Shown here one piece after another: positions 63,952 through 64,000 of a DNA stretch of 64,000 nucleotides. The stretch is from assembly GCA_965227445.1 (NCBI GenBank), contig OZ245751.1, positions 1,240,001 through 1,304,000 of the forward strand. Reading direction: 5' to 3'. The notes below the pieces were generated by a model. That model saw nothing but the letters and a program-made list of their open reading frames with translations, searched no databases and was not told where the DNA came from. Position numbers and translations under genes: made by a program. This DNA comes from DT-110 sp030148525. Lineage in GTDB: Bacteria > Bacteroidota > Bacteroidia > Chitinophagales > Saprospiraceae. The stretch's first letter is position 1. Each line of letters starts with the position of its first letter.

Positions 63952-64000
63952 ATGATCAAGCAAATTCAAAAAGAGCTGGCGTTTTTCGGCTCCCACCCGC
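63952..64000 (+). CDS. Start of a gene running off the window
   Basis: An ATG at 63952 opens a frame (MIKQIQKELAFFGSHP) that is still open at 64000. It lies 27 bp after the phosphorylase stop, so it is likely in the same operon. Too short to name. Confidence 0.5.
   Translation, partial: MIKQIQKELAFFGSHP

Noticed and set aside
1..64000. CRISPR array, rRNA or tRNA genes
   Set aside because: No regularly spaced direct repeats of CRISPR size and no recognisable RNA gene were found by eye; a tRNA search program was not run, so a missed tRNA is possible.

Overview
The window comes from a member of the Bacteroidota, most likely a Saprospiria/Lewinella-type marine or soil bacterium. The evidence is internal: a SusC/SusD pair, a TonB-dependent receptor with an N-terminal carboxypeptidase-regulatory-like domain, four long secreted proteins ending in type IX secretion (T9SS) type A sorting domains, CHAT/TPR proteins, and promoters matching the Bacteroidota -7 box TAnnTTTG. 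No rRNA, tRNA or CRISPR array was recognised.

Layout. (1) 1-12.6 kb is a scarred, accessory-looking region. It opens with the 3' part of a DUF262/HNH (GmrSD-like) nuclease. A decayed second copy of a hipB locus follows; its operator region is interrupted by a ~276-bp MITE-like element with 15-bp inverted ends and a 10-bp target duplication. Then come an unknown secreted protein, an intact hipBA toxin-antitoxin pair with a palindromic operator, broken RND-exporter and hydrolase remnants, a TPR histidine kinase with its response regulator, a CHAT C-terminal remnant, and an intact IS4-family element that cut off the last codons of an AT-rich coiled-coil gene. (2) 13.0-38.4 kb holds envelope and signalling genes: an OmpA-family lipoprotein, an apparently inactivated metallopeptidase with an IS66 TnpA-like N-terminus, a PKD/T9SS protein, three paralogous four-helix membrane proteins of unknown function, an HTH protein with a membrane anchor, a beta-helix T9SS protein, zinc-ribbon and J-domain membrane proteins, a SPOR-like lipoprotein, a TPR-CHAT protease, an internally deleted T9SS gene, an anti-sigma-like protein and an ECF sigma factor, and a divergent M48-type peptidase. 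(3) 38.5-45.2 kb is a complete four-gene Wadjet (JetABCD) operon whose genes overlap by 4 bp. (4) 45.7-50.3 kb has an AhpD-like protein, a TonB-dependent receptor and an AraC-type regulator, separated by dispersed intergenic repeats. (5) 50.8-64.0 kb is a polysaccharide-utilisation-like locus: susC, susD, two large LamG/T9SS proteins, a strong terminator, a GH130 phosphorylase and the first codons of another gene.

How the parts may work together. JetABCD is a known SMC-like anti-plasmid complex; together with HipBA and the GmrSD-like gene it gives the window a defence flavour. The 26-37 kb block runs almost entirely on the minus strand from an ECF sigma/anti-sigma pair through a secreted CHAT protease to small membrane proteins and a J-domain membrane protein. 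This is the best candidate for an undescribed envelope-signalling system, although two internal terminators argue against a single transcript. In the PUL-like locus a 21-bp-spaced direct repeat sits at the -33 position of a TAnnTTTG promoter upstream of susC, which fits activation by the divergently encoded AraC regulator. All functional statements are inferred by reading the translated sequence; no searches were run.
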